Assembly: GCA_944474755.1 (NCBI GenBank)
Contig: OX104111.1
Coordinates: 112,536,545 to 112,600,544, forward strand
DNA length: 64,000 bases
Direction: 5' to 3'
Source of the DNA: Limnoperna fortunei
Lineage: Eukaryota; Mollusca; Bivalvia; Mytilida; Modiolidae
Part shown: piece by piece, positions 40,298 to 52,500 of the stretch
Layout: every line of letters begins with the position of its first letter
Numbering within the stretch: the stretch's first letter is position 1
Made by a program: the position numbers and the translations under genes
The notes under the pieces: model-generated
The model's input: the letters and a program-made list of their open reading frames with translations, nothing else
The model's database searches: none
Told to the model about the DNA's origin: nothing

Positions 40298-40910
40298 AAC
40301 CATTAGAAATCACTGGTCCCTACACGACAGAGCTCTGACATAAGGGAGGCAACTACCATACCTCGCCAATTACTACCATCACATTAGAAATAACGGGACC
40401 CTGAGCATCAGAGAGACAACACTACCACCATAGCGCGACAATTACCATCACTACATTAGAAATCACTGGAGCTCTGACATAAGGGAGACAACCACCATAC
40501 CTCGATAATTACCACCACCACGGTAGAAATCACAGGTTCCTGAGCATCAGAGAGACAACACCATCACCATAGCGCGACAATTACCACCGCTACATTATAA
40601 ATCCCTGGTCCCTACGACAGAGCTCTGAAATAAAGGACACAACCACCATGCCTCGACAATTACCCTAAACACATTAGAAATCACTGGTCCCTGAGCTCTG
40701 GCATAAGGGAGACAACCACCACCATTATTGCGCTAGCGCTACAATTACCACCACAAGATTAGAAATCACTGGTCCCTGAGCTTTTTACATAAGAGAGACA
40801 ACACTACCACCATAGCGCTACAATTACCACCACTTCATTAGAAATCACCGGTCCCTACACGACAGAGCTCTGACATAAGGTAGACAATCAAAACCACCAT
40901 AGCGCTACAG
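40298..40910. repeat. 72-90-bp irregular tandem repeat, left part (about 8 copies)
   Basis: Units built from attagaaatcactggtccct, gacagagctctgacataagg, gagacaaccaccat and gacaattaccacc. Two subtypes alternate, one with gagctctgacataag and one with tgagcatcagagagac. The array breaks at about 40910 after agcgctaca and resumes at about 42197 with the missing part of the unit, so the intervening LINE was inserted into it. Confidence 0.85.
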
Positions 40911-42196
40911 GTAGAATAGTAGTAAATGTTTTGCTTATAGTCGAAAATACTAGCATTTGTGTGATTTGCATACCTTTCTAACATTGATCAGCATTTACCT
41001 GTGCTATGAATTTAAAAAACGTTCATTCAACATTAAAAAAATATATGCCATATATATCGTGACCAATTCCTTATTTCGGTAGTTAAACATTTTGAGAAGC
41101 TCCACTTTCACATGCACTTTCAAATGCAGTGAATGTAAAAATACCAAACTATTTTAAAAAATGGAAAAATTTTATTTTGCAAGATCCGAGAAAAATGTTA
41201 CCAATTATTAATACATAACATTTGCAGGAACATACAGACAAAAATAGTAAACATGTAACCATTCAGTGTTGTACTTAATGTAGGGTACACAATCTGGTAA
41301 CCTGTTATTGGCACACATTTTGGTACACATTTACTACTTTTCTTCTTCTTTCTGAGTTGGAACCGGGTTCAATAGCGAACGTTCAAGGCTCCGCGAAAAC
41401 TATGCGCGTTACCGGGCGACACAGTAGTCTTCAAAATAATAAAAGATGTATATACAGGTTAAAACTATGTACAGGTGGGCACTGTTCTAATTAATGTCAG
41501 GTCACGCCTTTAGGCCGGACCTGAAGCCCTCCAATGTACTTGCCGATGTAACGTTGGTGGGCAGCCGATTCCAGTCCCTGATGGTTCTTGGGAAGAAGGA
41601 ATTTCCATAGGTGTCTGTCCTGGTCTGGTTCTCCTGTTGCTTGGTCTTAAGAATTTGAGCTGATCTATGTCTACAAGGCCATTCTTGATCTTATAAAGCA
41701 TACACAATCTGTTCTTTCTCCTTCTCTCTTCGAGGCTTTCCCATACTAGCTTTTGGATCATGTTCATGACACAGCCAGGTGTTCGGTCTGTGTAGTTGTT
41801 GCTCACGAATCGTGCTGCTCTTTTCTGCACTCTCTCAATGATCTCTACTTGTTTGCGGCTTGTGGGATCCCATACAATGCTTGCATATTCCATAGATGGT
41901 CTTACTATGGATGTGTATGCTGTTGCCTTTACATTCTTGGTGCAATCTTTAAGATTCCTCCTTATGAATCCTAGGGTTTTATTTCCTTTTGCGATGTTGT
42001 TGTCAATGTGTCTATCCCATGTTAAGTTGATTGATATGGTGACTCCTAGATATTTGTTGGCATCATGTACTTCTAGAGTGTGTCCGTGTAATGTATAGTT
42101 TGTAGATATTGGTGGCTTGTTCTTTGGTGTTATTCTGATGACCATACATTTCTTCGCATTAAAACTCATTTGCCATTTTTCTTCCCATTTTATACC
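40911..42196 (-). mobile_element. 5'-truncated non-LTR retrotransposon (Jockey/CR1-like) inserted in a tandem array
   Basis: The minus-strand frame over about 41510-42190 encodes the end of a reverse transcriptase: WQMSFNAKKC, YLGVTIS, LTWDRHI, FIRRNLKDC, RPSMEYASIVWDP and VQKRAARFV are typical of the C-terminal part of Jockey/CR1-type LINE proteins. The N-terminal endonuclease and most of the polymerase are missing, as expected for a 5' truncation. Near 41620 the frame shifts by one base; in another frame the usual ending (SFFPRTIRDWN..LP) continues to a stop, so the copy is inactive. Probable target duplication: ctaca at about 40905-40909 and at about 42199. The 3' limit at 40911 is inferred from the interrupted array. 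Confidence 0.85.
41510..42190 (-). pseudogene. LINE reverse transcriptase C-terminal fragment, frameshifted
   Basis: Coding remnant of the element above: about 200 residues covering the end of the polymerase and the C-terminal tail. Its apparent start is only the truncation point joined to flanking array sequence. One frameshift separates the body from the last 35 residues or so. It cannot encode a working polymerase. Confidence 0.85.
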
Positions 42197-42280
42197 TACA
42201 ATTACCACCGCCACACTAGAAATCACTGGTCCCTATACGACAGAGCTCTGACATAAGGGAGACAACCACCATACAGAAAA
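42197..42280. repeat. 72-90-bp irregular tandem repeat, right part (one unit)
   Basis: Carries ctacaattaccaccgcc, actagaaatcactggtccct and gacagagctctgacataagg, which continue the array broken at 40910. Confidence 0.85.
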
Positions 42281-42500
42281 TGAAAAAAATCTATTATCAG
42301 GATTCCATAAAAACAAACGAGAAAGAGCGGGAAACTATATATCAAATATCATGAATACGTAAAACTAAAGAGAAACAAAATCAGCGAAAAAAATAGAATC
42401 CACATCCAAGATTACGATTCCATAAAATTAAAGAGACAAAATGAAACAGCGAGAAACAAGAAACCACATCATTATTACGATTCCATTAAACGAGATTGGT
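42281..42500. repeat. degenerate A-rich repeat, about 3 units
   Basis: Three loosely similar stretches each carry gattccataaa-type sequence followed by cgagaaa and aaacaaaa-like segments, with a spacing near 75-100 bp. Decayed. Confidence 0.45.
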
Positions 42501-42850
42501 GTACCAAATTGATTATCTTCTGATTTAGACGTAAACTTCAGGCTAGTTGACTTGCTCCAAGCATACACCTCCATGAGTAGGCTACGTAGAAAATTATTAA
42601 CAATACCATTAGACGTAATTTATTTTTCAAGTAAACATTATGTCTTTGCTATCCTGCCAATAGCATATTTACTGTTAAATTACAAAGTGCTTTCTTCTCT
42701 GTTCAAAAGCCTGGGTTTCTTTTTGTATGGAAGAGGTTCATCATCGATTTTTAGAAAATCTCTTCGTGGTGCCATGCCTTCAAATAAAACAAAAGATGGT
42801 TTAAAGTAGCGGTATGGCATGCTATTTGTAATATCTCTGAAATAACAATT
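42501..42850. other. non-coding spacer
   Basis: An 85-codon open stretch at 42552-42809 has no recognisable family and is probably chance. Confidence 0.4.
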
Positions 42851-44545
42851 TTAACAACTGCGTACATAACCCCACCCTGTAATGATGACCTATGCCGTGG
42901 TTACATAGAACCCCGACCCTGCAATGATGACAAATTCCGTGCGTACATAACCCCACCCCGTAATGATGACCTATGCCGTGGTTACATAAAACCCCGACCC
43001 TGCAATGATGACATATTCCGTGCGTACATAACCCCACCCTGTAATGATGACCTATGCCGTGGTTACATAAAACCCCGACCCTGCAATGATGACATATTCC
43101 GTGCGTACATAACCCCACCCGGTACTAATGACTTATTCCATCGTTATATAAACCTAGACTGAAGATGTATTTCGTGGGAACATAAGCCTCTCTCTGTAAT
43201 AACAAGTTGTTCCGTTGACACATAACCCCTACTCTTGTAATGACAAAATATGCCGTGGGTTCAGAACCTTACCCTGAAATGATGACCTAATTCGAGGGTA
43301 TGTAAACTTTACCCTGTAATGACGACCTTTTCATGAGGACATCACCCCATCGTGTTTTAATGAAGACCTATTTCGTAGGTACATAACCCCACCCTGTAAT
43401 GAAGACCTATTTCGTAGGAACATAACCCCACCCTGTAATGAAGACCTATTTCGTAGGTACATAACCCCACCCTGTAATGAAGACCTATTTAGTAGGTACA
43501 TAACCCCACCCTGTAATGAAGACCTATTTCGTAGGTACATAACCCCACCCTGTAATGAAGACCTATTTCGTAGGTACATAACCCCACCCTGTAAAGAAGA
43601 CCTATTTCGTAGGTACATAACCCCACCCTGTAATGAAGACCTATTTCGTAGGTACATAACCCCACCCTGTAATGAAGACCTATTTCGTAGGTACATAACC
43701 CCACCCTGTAATGAAGACCTATTTCGTAGGTACATAACCCCACCCTGTAATGAAGACCTATTTCGTAGGTACATTACCCCACCCTGTAATGAAGACCTAT
43801 TTCGTAGGTACATAACCCCACACCCTAAAACTATGACATACTCAGTGGTTCCATAACCCCCACCATGTATTGATGACCTATTTCCTGAGTATATAACCCC
43901 CACACTACAATGACGACCTATGCCATAGATAAATACCCCCGCCTCCACCTATCCGACCTATCCGACGGGAACATCAGCCCAACTATTACATGGGTACATA
44001 TCTCCAGTCTACAATGACTACCTATTCCATTAGTACATCACCCCTGCCTGTTGATGACGACCCATTCAGTGAGAACATAACCCCAGTCTACAATGGCTAC
44101 CTATTCCATTAGTACATCACCCCCGCCTGTTGATGACGACCCATTCAGTGAGAACATAACCCCAGTCTACAATGACTACCTATTCCATTAGTACATCACC
44201 CCCGCCTGTTGATGACGACCAATTCAGTGAGAACATAACCCCAGTCTACAATGGCTACCTATTCCATTAGTACATCACCCCCGCCTGTTGATGACGTCCC
44301 ATTCAGTGAGAACATAACCCCAGTCTACAATGACTACCTATTCCATTAGTACATCACCCCCGCCTGTTGATGACGACCCATTCAGTGAGAACATAACCCC
44401 AGTCTACAATGACTACCTATTCCATTAGTACATCACCCCCGCCTGTTGATGACGACCCATTCAGTGAGAACATAACTCCAGTCTACAATGACTACCTATT
44501 CCATTAGTACATCACCCCCGCCTGTTGATGACGACCCATTCAGTA
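42851..44545. repeat. compound array of related ~40-bp units in three organisations
   Basis: All parts share a unit of the type cataaccccaccctgtaatg plus atgacctattccgtgggta. At 42851-43130 it is organised as dimers of about 81 bp; at 43131-43370 units are single and strongly diverged; at 43371-43830 there is a uniform 39-bp monomer array of about 12 copies (gaagacctatttcgtaggta); from about 43980 to 44545 there are about seven copies of a 79-bp dimer (ccccagtctacaatgactac and ccgcctgttgatgacgaccc). Confidence 0.9.
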
Positions 44546-44725
44546 ATGTTATGACAGCCAATACCCCGGGGATACAGGTAGTCGCAGTGACACCTGTGGG
44601 TCCATACTCGCCAGTACTGGGTCTATCAATCACAGTACTATAATCTTAAACTTATCAAGGTGTTTCGTAACTCCGTGGAATAACAGCATTAATTCATGGT
44701 CGATATCCCCAAGAGGGGATTGAAA

Positions 44726-45717
44726 CTACTGACCGGTAATGATTGGGTGCTTCGGTTGTGTCGATTCCCGAGATACCGGCTGCTTTAGTTGAGTGAGGTC
44801 TTCCTTTGGTTTCTGTAAACGACAACACCAACACAAGACGAACAGTGAAATAACAACAATGGCCAAGAATATCCCAAATACCGCACCAAATATGATGTAA
44901 TACTTTAAGCCAGCACTGAAAAATACACATATATAAAATATTATATAAATTGAATTAGTGACTGCACCAAAATTAAAATTGAAAATTGAAAAATTACAAG
45001 GTGAAAATATGTTACTACAGTTTATTTGGATTATATGCTGAAAAAGCAGTACTTAAAAGAAAAAAGTTATTACATCTTATAAATGTAATATATAATTTGT
45101 ACTTACCTCGAATCTAATTCTGTGGATTCTACACACCGCACACTAACTAAAACATAAAACGTATACTAGGTAAAATTGCATGGAAATACTCTATTTAGTT
45201 ATAACTTCTAAATCAGTGAATCAGTAGAATTACTGGTTCAAAGTTTGATGTTTCTTTTGGTTTTTTGTTTGGCCTTGAACGCCACTTTCTTCAATTGTTC
45301 AGTTATATTGAGGCGACCAGTTTTTATAAGGGGAGGATGTCATTCATAAAATTCATGTGATACATATGAAATATACTATTTACAAATGATCCCAAGATGT
45401 CTAACTTTATAAACCACTCGGCCATCGAGGTAAATTCTGTTTCTGTCTTGCTCTCCTTTCCCCAATTTTAATTGATTTTATTTTTGGGGAAGGTAAAGAG
45501 TAAGTAACGGTTGAGACCTTTAATATTTAAAATAGTTTATGAAATACTTTTTTAAAGATTTTTTACGATTTTGTATTGAAATTAATATATCTTTTCATGG
45601 TAAAATAACTATTATTTATTGTATCTACCATGCGCTTGTTAGCTATCAGGATACTAACATAAAGTACTTACTTATGGCAATTAATAAGACCATAAATATC
45701 TGTTTAAAGGAATCCAT
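44726..45717 (-). CDS. small single-pass membrane protein, three exons, 91 aa
   Basis: Minus strand, coding exons 45717-45672, 45146-45107 and 44915-44726 (stop TAG). Introns start gtaagt on the minus strand and end in tgttttag and atttttcag; phases (1 and 2) agree and join without stops. Residues 1-18 form a signal peptide (MDSFKQIFMVLLIAIISV), 19-33 a very short outside segment with one Cys, 34-57 a hydrophobic membrane helix, followed by CWCCR and a polar tail of about 30 residues rich in Pro, Gln and Lys. A cysteine cluster next to the helix suggests palmitoylation. Family not recognised; similar layouts occur in small molluscan membrane proteins of the Cys/Tyr-rich and Shisa-like kinds. 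No transcript evidence is available. Confidence 0.7.
45252..45432 (-). mobile_element. tRNA-derived SINE, copy 3 (decayed, in intron 1 of the minus-strand gene)
   Basis: Read on the minus strand: cctcgatggccgagtggttt (A box region), a diverged middle, then aaaaactgg, gaagaaagtggcgttcaagg and an A/C-rich end (ccaaacaaaa). This is the same head and tail as the copies at 35.1 and 57.5 kb. The B box is not recognisable and the middle is shortened. Confidence 0.7.
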
Positions 45718-46644
45718 TTTGAAACTTCTTTCGCATTTTTACCATAAATAGAGTGTAATTCTAGCTTATTAATTATAAAGCAGTGTAATATGTCATTTAA
45801 ATGTCTTTGTAATTTCTACGGTGTTTAAAATTGTATTGTTTTCCGTCGATTGTTTTTGATTACACAGCGGTGGAATGTCTATTAGTATAGTTATAATAAA
45901 GAATTAATCATTTATCTTTTTTCCAAGTTTTCCATTTTCGACACGATTTAGCGTGATATTTGTTTTGATGACCGAATTGTAAAATATGATAATATAAGGT
46001 TAGAATAACTAAGTTGTCGTTTCTATAATTTTGACTTATTTTTAAATGGAACGGTTGACTTAATATAGTTTTAAACCATTATCAAGAGACGCACACAACT
46101 GGGTTGTTTCCCTTTTTCAACTTTATTTTTTTGATTTCCGCAATTTTTTATGCTAGTCTTTTCAATCTGACAATTCAGGAAGTCCTTGGTCAGTTTCTTC
46201 AATGAGTCCTTAAAGTAACGAATTAATATTCCGATCTGGCAGTTATTTGTGAGGGTAGATTGTTCGACGATGAAAAGTTCATTTATCTGGTGTGTTACGA
46301 TGTTACACAAATATGCTAAACTCTTAGCATTAGTAACACTATATATATTCTTAATGGTTTTATGTATGTTTTATGTACATTTAATAAATAATAAATGTGT
46401 ACGTTTTACGTTCTCTCATAATTTGTTTTAAAATGACACTTGTACTTTATTATATTGTTAAATGTACGTGTTTTGTTTATATATATATATGTACGAAAAG
46501 TGAGTGAGACTCAATGAAATATTAAATCAATAATGAAGGTAATTTAATGTAGAAAACCATTGAAACTGTGGAAAAAGACAATCCACAGGTCAGGCTAAGA
46601 AACTAGGGAACCAATAACCAAAAAAATAAAGCAACTGCAACAAT
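45718..46644. other. AT-rich spacer
   Basis: Upstream region of the minus-strand gene. Open stretches on both strands near 46071-46431 overlap and match nothing known. A short run of TA dinucleotides lies near 46480. Confidence 0.4.
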
Positions 46645-48519
46645 GGTCCTGACTTGGTACCATACTCACAAGTCAGGGTTTCTGTGTCCACATGTCCTGA
46701 CTTGGTACCATACTCACAAGTCAGGGTTTCTGTGTCCACATGTCCTGACTTGGTACCATACTCACAAGTCAGGGTTTCTGTGTCCACATGTCCTGACTTG
46801 GTACCATACTCACAAGTCAGGGTTTCTGTGTCCACATGTCCTGACTTGGTACCATCCTCACAAGTCAGGGTTTCTGTGTCCACATGTCCTGACTTGGTAC
46901 CATACTCACAAGTCAGGGTTTCTGTGTCCACATGTCCTGACTTGGTACCATACTCACAAGTCAGGGTTTCTGTGTCCACATGTCCTGACTTGGTACCATA
47001 CTCACAAGTCAGGGTTTCTGTGTCCACATGTCCTGACTTGGTACCATCCTCACAAGTCAGGGTTTCTGTGTCCACATGTCCTGACTTGGTACCATCCTCA
47101 CAAGTCAGGGTTTCTGTGTCCACATGTCCTGACTTGGTACCATACTCACAAGTCAGGGTTTCTGTGTCCACATGTCCTGACTTGGTACCATACTCACAAG
47201 TCAGGGTTTCTGTGTCCACATGTCCTGACTTGGTACCATACTCACAAGTCAGGGTTTCTGTGTCCACATGTCCTGACTTGGTACCATACTCACAAGTCAG
47301 GGTTTCTGTGTCCACATGTCCTGACTTGGTACCATACTCACAAGTCAGGGTTTCTGTGTCCACATGTCCTGACTTGGTACCATACTCACAAGTCAGGGTT
47401 TCTGTGTCCACATGTCCTGACTTGGTACCATACTCACAAGTCAGGGTTTCTGTGTCCACATGTCCTGACTTGGTACCATCCTCACAAGTCAGGGTTTCTG
47501 TGTCCACATGTCCTGACTTGGTACCATACTCACAAGTCAGGGTTTCTGTGTCCACATGTCCTGACTTGGTACCATACTCACAAGTCAGGGTTTCTGTGTC
47601 CACATGTCCTGACTTGGTACCATACTCACAAGTCAGGGTTTCTGTGTCCACATGTCCTGACTTGGTACCATACTCACAAGTCAGGGTTTCTGTGTCCACA
47701 TGTCCTGACTTGGTACCATCCTCACAAGTCAGGGTTTCTGTGTCCACATGTCCTGACTTGGTACCATCCTCACAAGTCAGGGTTTCTGTGTCCACATGTC
47801 CTGACTTGGTACCATACTCACAAGTCAGGGTTTCTGTGTCCACATGTCCTGACTTGGTACCATACTCACAAGTCAGGGTTTCTGTGTCCACATGTCCTGA
47901 CTTGGTACCATACTCACAAGTCAGGGTTTCTGTGTCCACATGTCCTGACTTGGTACCATACTCACAAGTCAGGGTTTCTGTGTCCACATGTCCTGACTTG
48001 GTACCATACTCACAAGTCAGGGTTTCTGTGTCCACATGTCCTGACTTGGTACCATACTCACAAGTCAGGGTTTCTGTGTCCACATGTCCTGACTTGGTAC
48101 CATACTCACAAGTCAGGGTTTCTGTGTCCACATGTCCTGACTTGGTACCATACTCACAAGTCAGGGTTTCTGTGTCCACATGTCCTGACTTGGTACCATA
48201 CTCACAAGTCAGGGTTTCTGTGTCCACATGTCCTGACTTGGTACCATACTCACAAGTCAGGGTTTCTGTGTCCACATGTCCTGACTTGGTACCATACTCA
48301 CAAGTCAGGGTTTCTGTGTCCACATGTCCTGACTTGGTACCATACTCACAAGTCAGGGTTTCTGTGTCCACATGTCCTGACTTGGTACCATACTCACAAG
48401 TCAGGGTTTCTGTGTCCACATGTCCTGACTTGGTACCATACTCACAAGTCAGGGTTTCTGTGTCCACATGTCCTGACTTGGTACCATACTCACAAGTCAG
48501 GGTTTCTGTGTCCACATGT
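46645..48519. repeat. 48-bp minisatellite, 39 nearly identical copies
   Basis: Each unit holds a 9-bp inverted repeat, cctgacttg ... caagtcagg, separated by 12 bp around gtaccatactca, then gtttctgtgtccacatg. Within the array I see only one variable site (catac or catcc): the C form is in units 5, 9, 10, 18, 23 and 24. The period is a multiple of three, so three frames are open for more than 600 codons on the two strands; none has an initiation context, introns or non-repeat domains, and I reject them as genes. Confidence 0.97.
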
Positions 48520-48640
48520 GTCCATGAAAAAATGAAAAACTTAGCTAGGAAATTCCCGGGCTAGGAGATTTCGTATGACGTAAATCCTGCTAAATATCAA
48601 CCAATGAAATTGCTTAAAGATCAAGTGTTTAGCAGTAGTC
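48520..48640 (+). other. right edge of the 48-bp array (element-derived)
   Basis: The stretch cttagctaggaaattc and its surroundings reappear in inverted orientation at about 48880-48900, showing that the array edge and the inverted copy share ancestry. Confidence 0.6.
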
Positions 48641-48829
48641 ATTCCTACTCAATTTTGAGTTGGAAGAAAACGTAACACAACTAACAAATAACGCGGTAAT
48701 AACAAACTATTAACACTTCTGTACAAAATACACTGATTTTCACATGGTCTATGCAACACATCCATTTGGTGTATTTACAATCGACATCGGGATATACCCT
48801 AACCAAGTCGTGAATGAAAGCGAGTTTTT

Positions 48830-49016
48830 GATTAGCTACATTAAGGTATGATGTAGCCAATCAAAATAGTGACTTCTAGTGAATTTCCTAGCTAAGTTTG
48901 TCTGGGTTTCGTTGACACATGTGGACACAGAAACCCTGACTTGTGAAGATGACTTGGTACAGGCATTCTCAAAAGAATTAAACCAAGTTTTGACATATGC
49001 CAAACCTCCTGCTTCC
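48830..49016 (-). repeat. inverted single copy of the 48-bp unit with both flanks
   Basis: On the minus strand it reads ggaagcaggaggtttggc, then cttggtttaattc, gaatgcctgtaccaagtca, one 48-bp-like unit (cacaagtcagggtttctgtg, tccacatgtgtc) and cttagctaggaaattc. The left flank (aggtttgg..aa.ac.tggtttaa..tgcctgtaccaagtca) is also present near 55005-55065 without any array. This looks like the unexpanded form of the sequence that gave rise to the array. Confidence 0.7.
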
Positions 49017-49529
49017 ATTACTGTGGTTATGTTATTTTAAGACAGCTGTGCAGTAAGTTGTGTAGACACGTTATGGTATCTGAAGGATAAGCTTCCTAGG
49101 TCCTCTACATTATATTCATTCTATGCTTTTACATGGCGCTTAACAAGCGTCACATAAATCAACCAATTTTATACAAAAATATTTGTATGCTTGTTAGTTG
49201 TAGGTTAAGTGTCCATAACCAGTTTTTGTAACTGTTTTCTTATTCCACCCTCAAGGAACCCTAATTTGGAAAATAAACCGATTCAATACAGAAAAATAAT
49301 GCCGTATAGATTTTTTTATACAAAGTGTCTTATCATATTACGGTAAACAATACAGCACATGTGTCGATTGTCTATTTATAGATTCCGTATTCAACAAAGC
49401 GTAACATTTTATTACTATTTTTCTATCAATGGTCGAATAGTAGGTCATAAAGGTATGATTTTGTGACGCGGTTAGTTAAAAACCGTGAAAAGAAAACATT
49501 AAATTTCAGAATTATCCGGTTTAAACAAA
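49017..49529. other. AT-rich spacer upstream of the Cys/Tyr-rich gene
   Basis: Presumed to include the promoter and 5' untranslated region of the following gene; no clear core elements were identified. Confidence 0.4.
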
Positions 49530-52500
49530 ATGGAAATGGATGTTTGGCAGATTTATTTGACGGGTTTATTTACTTTTCTTACTTCTGGTAAGTAACACAG
49601 CTCTTATGAGTGGTTAGAAGAAGTATAATGTAGGTAAGGTTTCCTGTTGGTTTACTAAGGGGAATAAATACAAAACAATAAAAATAAACTGTATGCGAAC
49701 AATTCAAATGCTAAGAATTAAATTACACGCGTTTGCTACTTCGTCATTTTGCGAGGATACACTAGAGTTTTATATATAATATTTATCATTTACCCCACCT
49801 TTCCCCCCCCACCCCCAATCCCCGTAAAAGCACAGCTCTAGGACGAAGGGGAATGCTACGTTATAGTTTTATAATTAACGTGTAAATCCTCTGTATGAAT
49901 GCACTGATCAATTGCAAGAGAATATCCAGTATTTTAATAAACAATTGCTCGCCATCAGTCCATCCATATTGTGTGGCACTATTAGCGACTGTCAAGGAAA
50001 GCGACATAACAGAAAGTAGTTTTTTTTTAATTTTGCGTGGTCATCGTGTAAATGGCGTAATGACAAGAGCTATTTATGGACAGAGAATAAATATTCTCCA
50101 AATAATTTTATACTTTCTCAGCGCCACCCACAACTCCCACTGATACGTGGACTGTATACGTCAATAAGATCAATGACACCCCAACGTTTATTGTATATCT
50201 ATAGACATTGTACATAGTGATGCCAACATTCATTAATGATATGTTTACAATCATTTGTCAAAAAGCTTTCAATAGCTGCATAACTAACAGCCCGCTGTTT
50301 ACACTGCGACGGAAGGGGGAGAATAATTATGTGCAATAATAAAATATATGAATAGGTCTGATTTAATAATTTAGTGTATATGATTTGGTCCCTTTCATAA
50401 CGTCCGAAAATATATGAATAGGTGGGGGTTCCATATCTCCGTCCGCGACATATTCTATAACCCTTTTACGACAGTGGGTATTTCACGGTCTACCTTGTGC
50501 AAGGCATAGTGGGTAATCCACGGTTTACCTGGTGTGAGGCATAGTGGGTGATTCACGGTGTACCTGCTGTAAGGCTTAGTGGGTAATCCACGGTTTACTT
50601 GGTGTAAGGCATAGTGGGTAATTCACGGATTACCTGGTGTGAGGCATAGTGGATAATCCACGGTTTACCTGGTGTAAGGCATAGTTGGTAATTCACGGTG
50701 TACCTATTGTAAGGCATATTGGGTAATCCCCACGGTGTACCTGCTGTAAGGCATAGTGGATAATCCACGGTTTACCTGGTGTAAGTCATAGTTGGCAATT
50801 CACGGTGTACCTATTGTAAGGCATATTGGGTAATCCCCACGGTGTACCTGCTGTAAGGCATAGTGGATAATCCACGGTTTAACTTGAGACAGGCATAGTG
50901 GGTGATCCATGGTTTACCTGGTGTGAGGCATAGTGGATAATCCACGGTTTACCTGGTGTAAGACATAGTAGGTAATTCACGGTGTACCTATTGTAAGGCA
51001 TATTGGGTAATCCCCACGGTTTACCTGCTGTAAGGCATAGTGGATAATCCACTGTTTACCTGTTGTGAGGCATAGTGGATGATCCACGGTTTACCTGGTG
51101 TAAGGCATAGTGGGTAATCCACGGTTTACCTGGTGTAAGGCACAGTGGATAATCCACGGTTTACCTGGTGTGAGGCATAGTGGATGATCCACGGTTTACC
51201 TGGTGTAAGGCATAGTAGGTAATTTACGGTGTACCTATTGTAAGGCATATTGGGTAATCCCCACGGTGTACCTGCTGTAAGGCATAGTGTATAATCTACG
51301 GTGTACCTGCTGTAAGGCATAGTGGCTGATCCATGGTTTACCTGGTGTGAGGCATAGTGGATAATCCACGGTTTACCTGGTGTAAGGCATAGTGGGTAGT
51401 TCACGGTGTACCTATTGTAAGGCATATTGGGTAATCCCCACGGTGTACCTGCTGTAAGGCATAGTGGATAATCCACGGTTTACCTGTTGTTAGGCATAGT
51501 TGATAATCCACGGTTTACCTAGTGCAAGACATAGTGGGTAATTCACGGTCTACTTGGTGCAAGACATAGCGGATAATTCACGGTTTACCTGGTGCAAGAC
51601 ATGGTGGGTATTTCACGGTTGACCTGGTGTTAGGCATAGTTGATAATCCACGGTTTACCTGGTGTAAGGCATAGTGGATAATCCACGGTTTACCTAGTGC
51701 AAGACATAGTAGGTAATTCGCAGTGTACCTGCTGTAAGGCATAGTGGATAATTCATGGTTTACCTGGTGCAAGACATAGTGGATAATCCACGGTTTACCT
51801 GGTGTAAGGCATAGTGGGTAATCCACGGTTTACCTGGTGCAAGACATAGTGTATAATCCACGGTTTACCTAGTGTAAGGCATACTGGATGATCCAAGGTT
51901 TACCTAGTGAAAGGCATAGTTGATAATCCACGGTTTACTTGGTGTAAGGATTAGTGGATAATCCACGGTTTACTTGGTGTAAGGCATAGTGGATGATCCA
52001 AGGTTTACCGAGTGAAAGGCATAGTTGATAATCCACGGTTTACCTGGTGTAAGGCATAGTGGATAATCCACGGTTTACCTGGTGTAAGGCATAATGGATA
52101 ATTCACGGTTTACCTGGTGTAAGGCATAATTGATAATCCACAGTTTACCTGATGTAAGGCATAGTGGATAATCCAAGGTTTACCTAGTGAAAGGCATAGT
52201 TGATAATCCACGGTTTACTTGGTGTAAGGCATAGTGGATGATCCAAGGTTTACCTAGTGAAAGGCATAGTTGATAATCCACGGTTTACCTAGTGTAAGGC
52301 ATAGTGGATGATCCAAGGTTTACCGAGTGAAAGGCATAGTTGATAATCCACGGTTTACCTGGTGTAAGGCATAGTGGATAATCCACGGTTTACCTGGTGT
52401 AAGGCATAATGGATAATTCACGGTTTACCTGGTGTAAGGCATAATTGATAATCCACAGTTTATCTGATGTAAGGCATAGTGGATAATCCAAGGTTTACCT

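Noticed and set aside
41753..42098. Plus-strand open frames opposite the LINE
   Set aside because: They are antisense shadows of the reverse transcriptase remnant.
43331..43948. Minus-strand frame of 205 codons with 13-residue repeats
   Set aside because: Arises from the 39-bp array, a multiple of three.
46071..46431. Overlapping open stretches on both strands
   Set aside because: AT-rich, no family match, no transcript signals; mutually exclusive frames suggest chance.
46590..48564. Open frames of more than 600 codons on both strands
   Set aside because: They are made only of a 48-bp repeat, a multiple of three, so several frames are open at once. There is no non-repeat domain, signal peptide or intron support.
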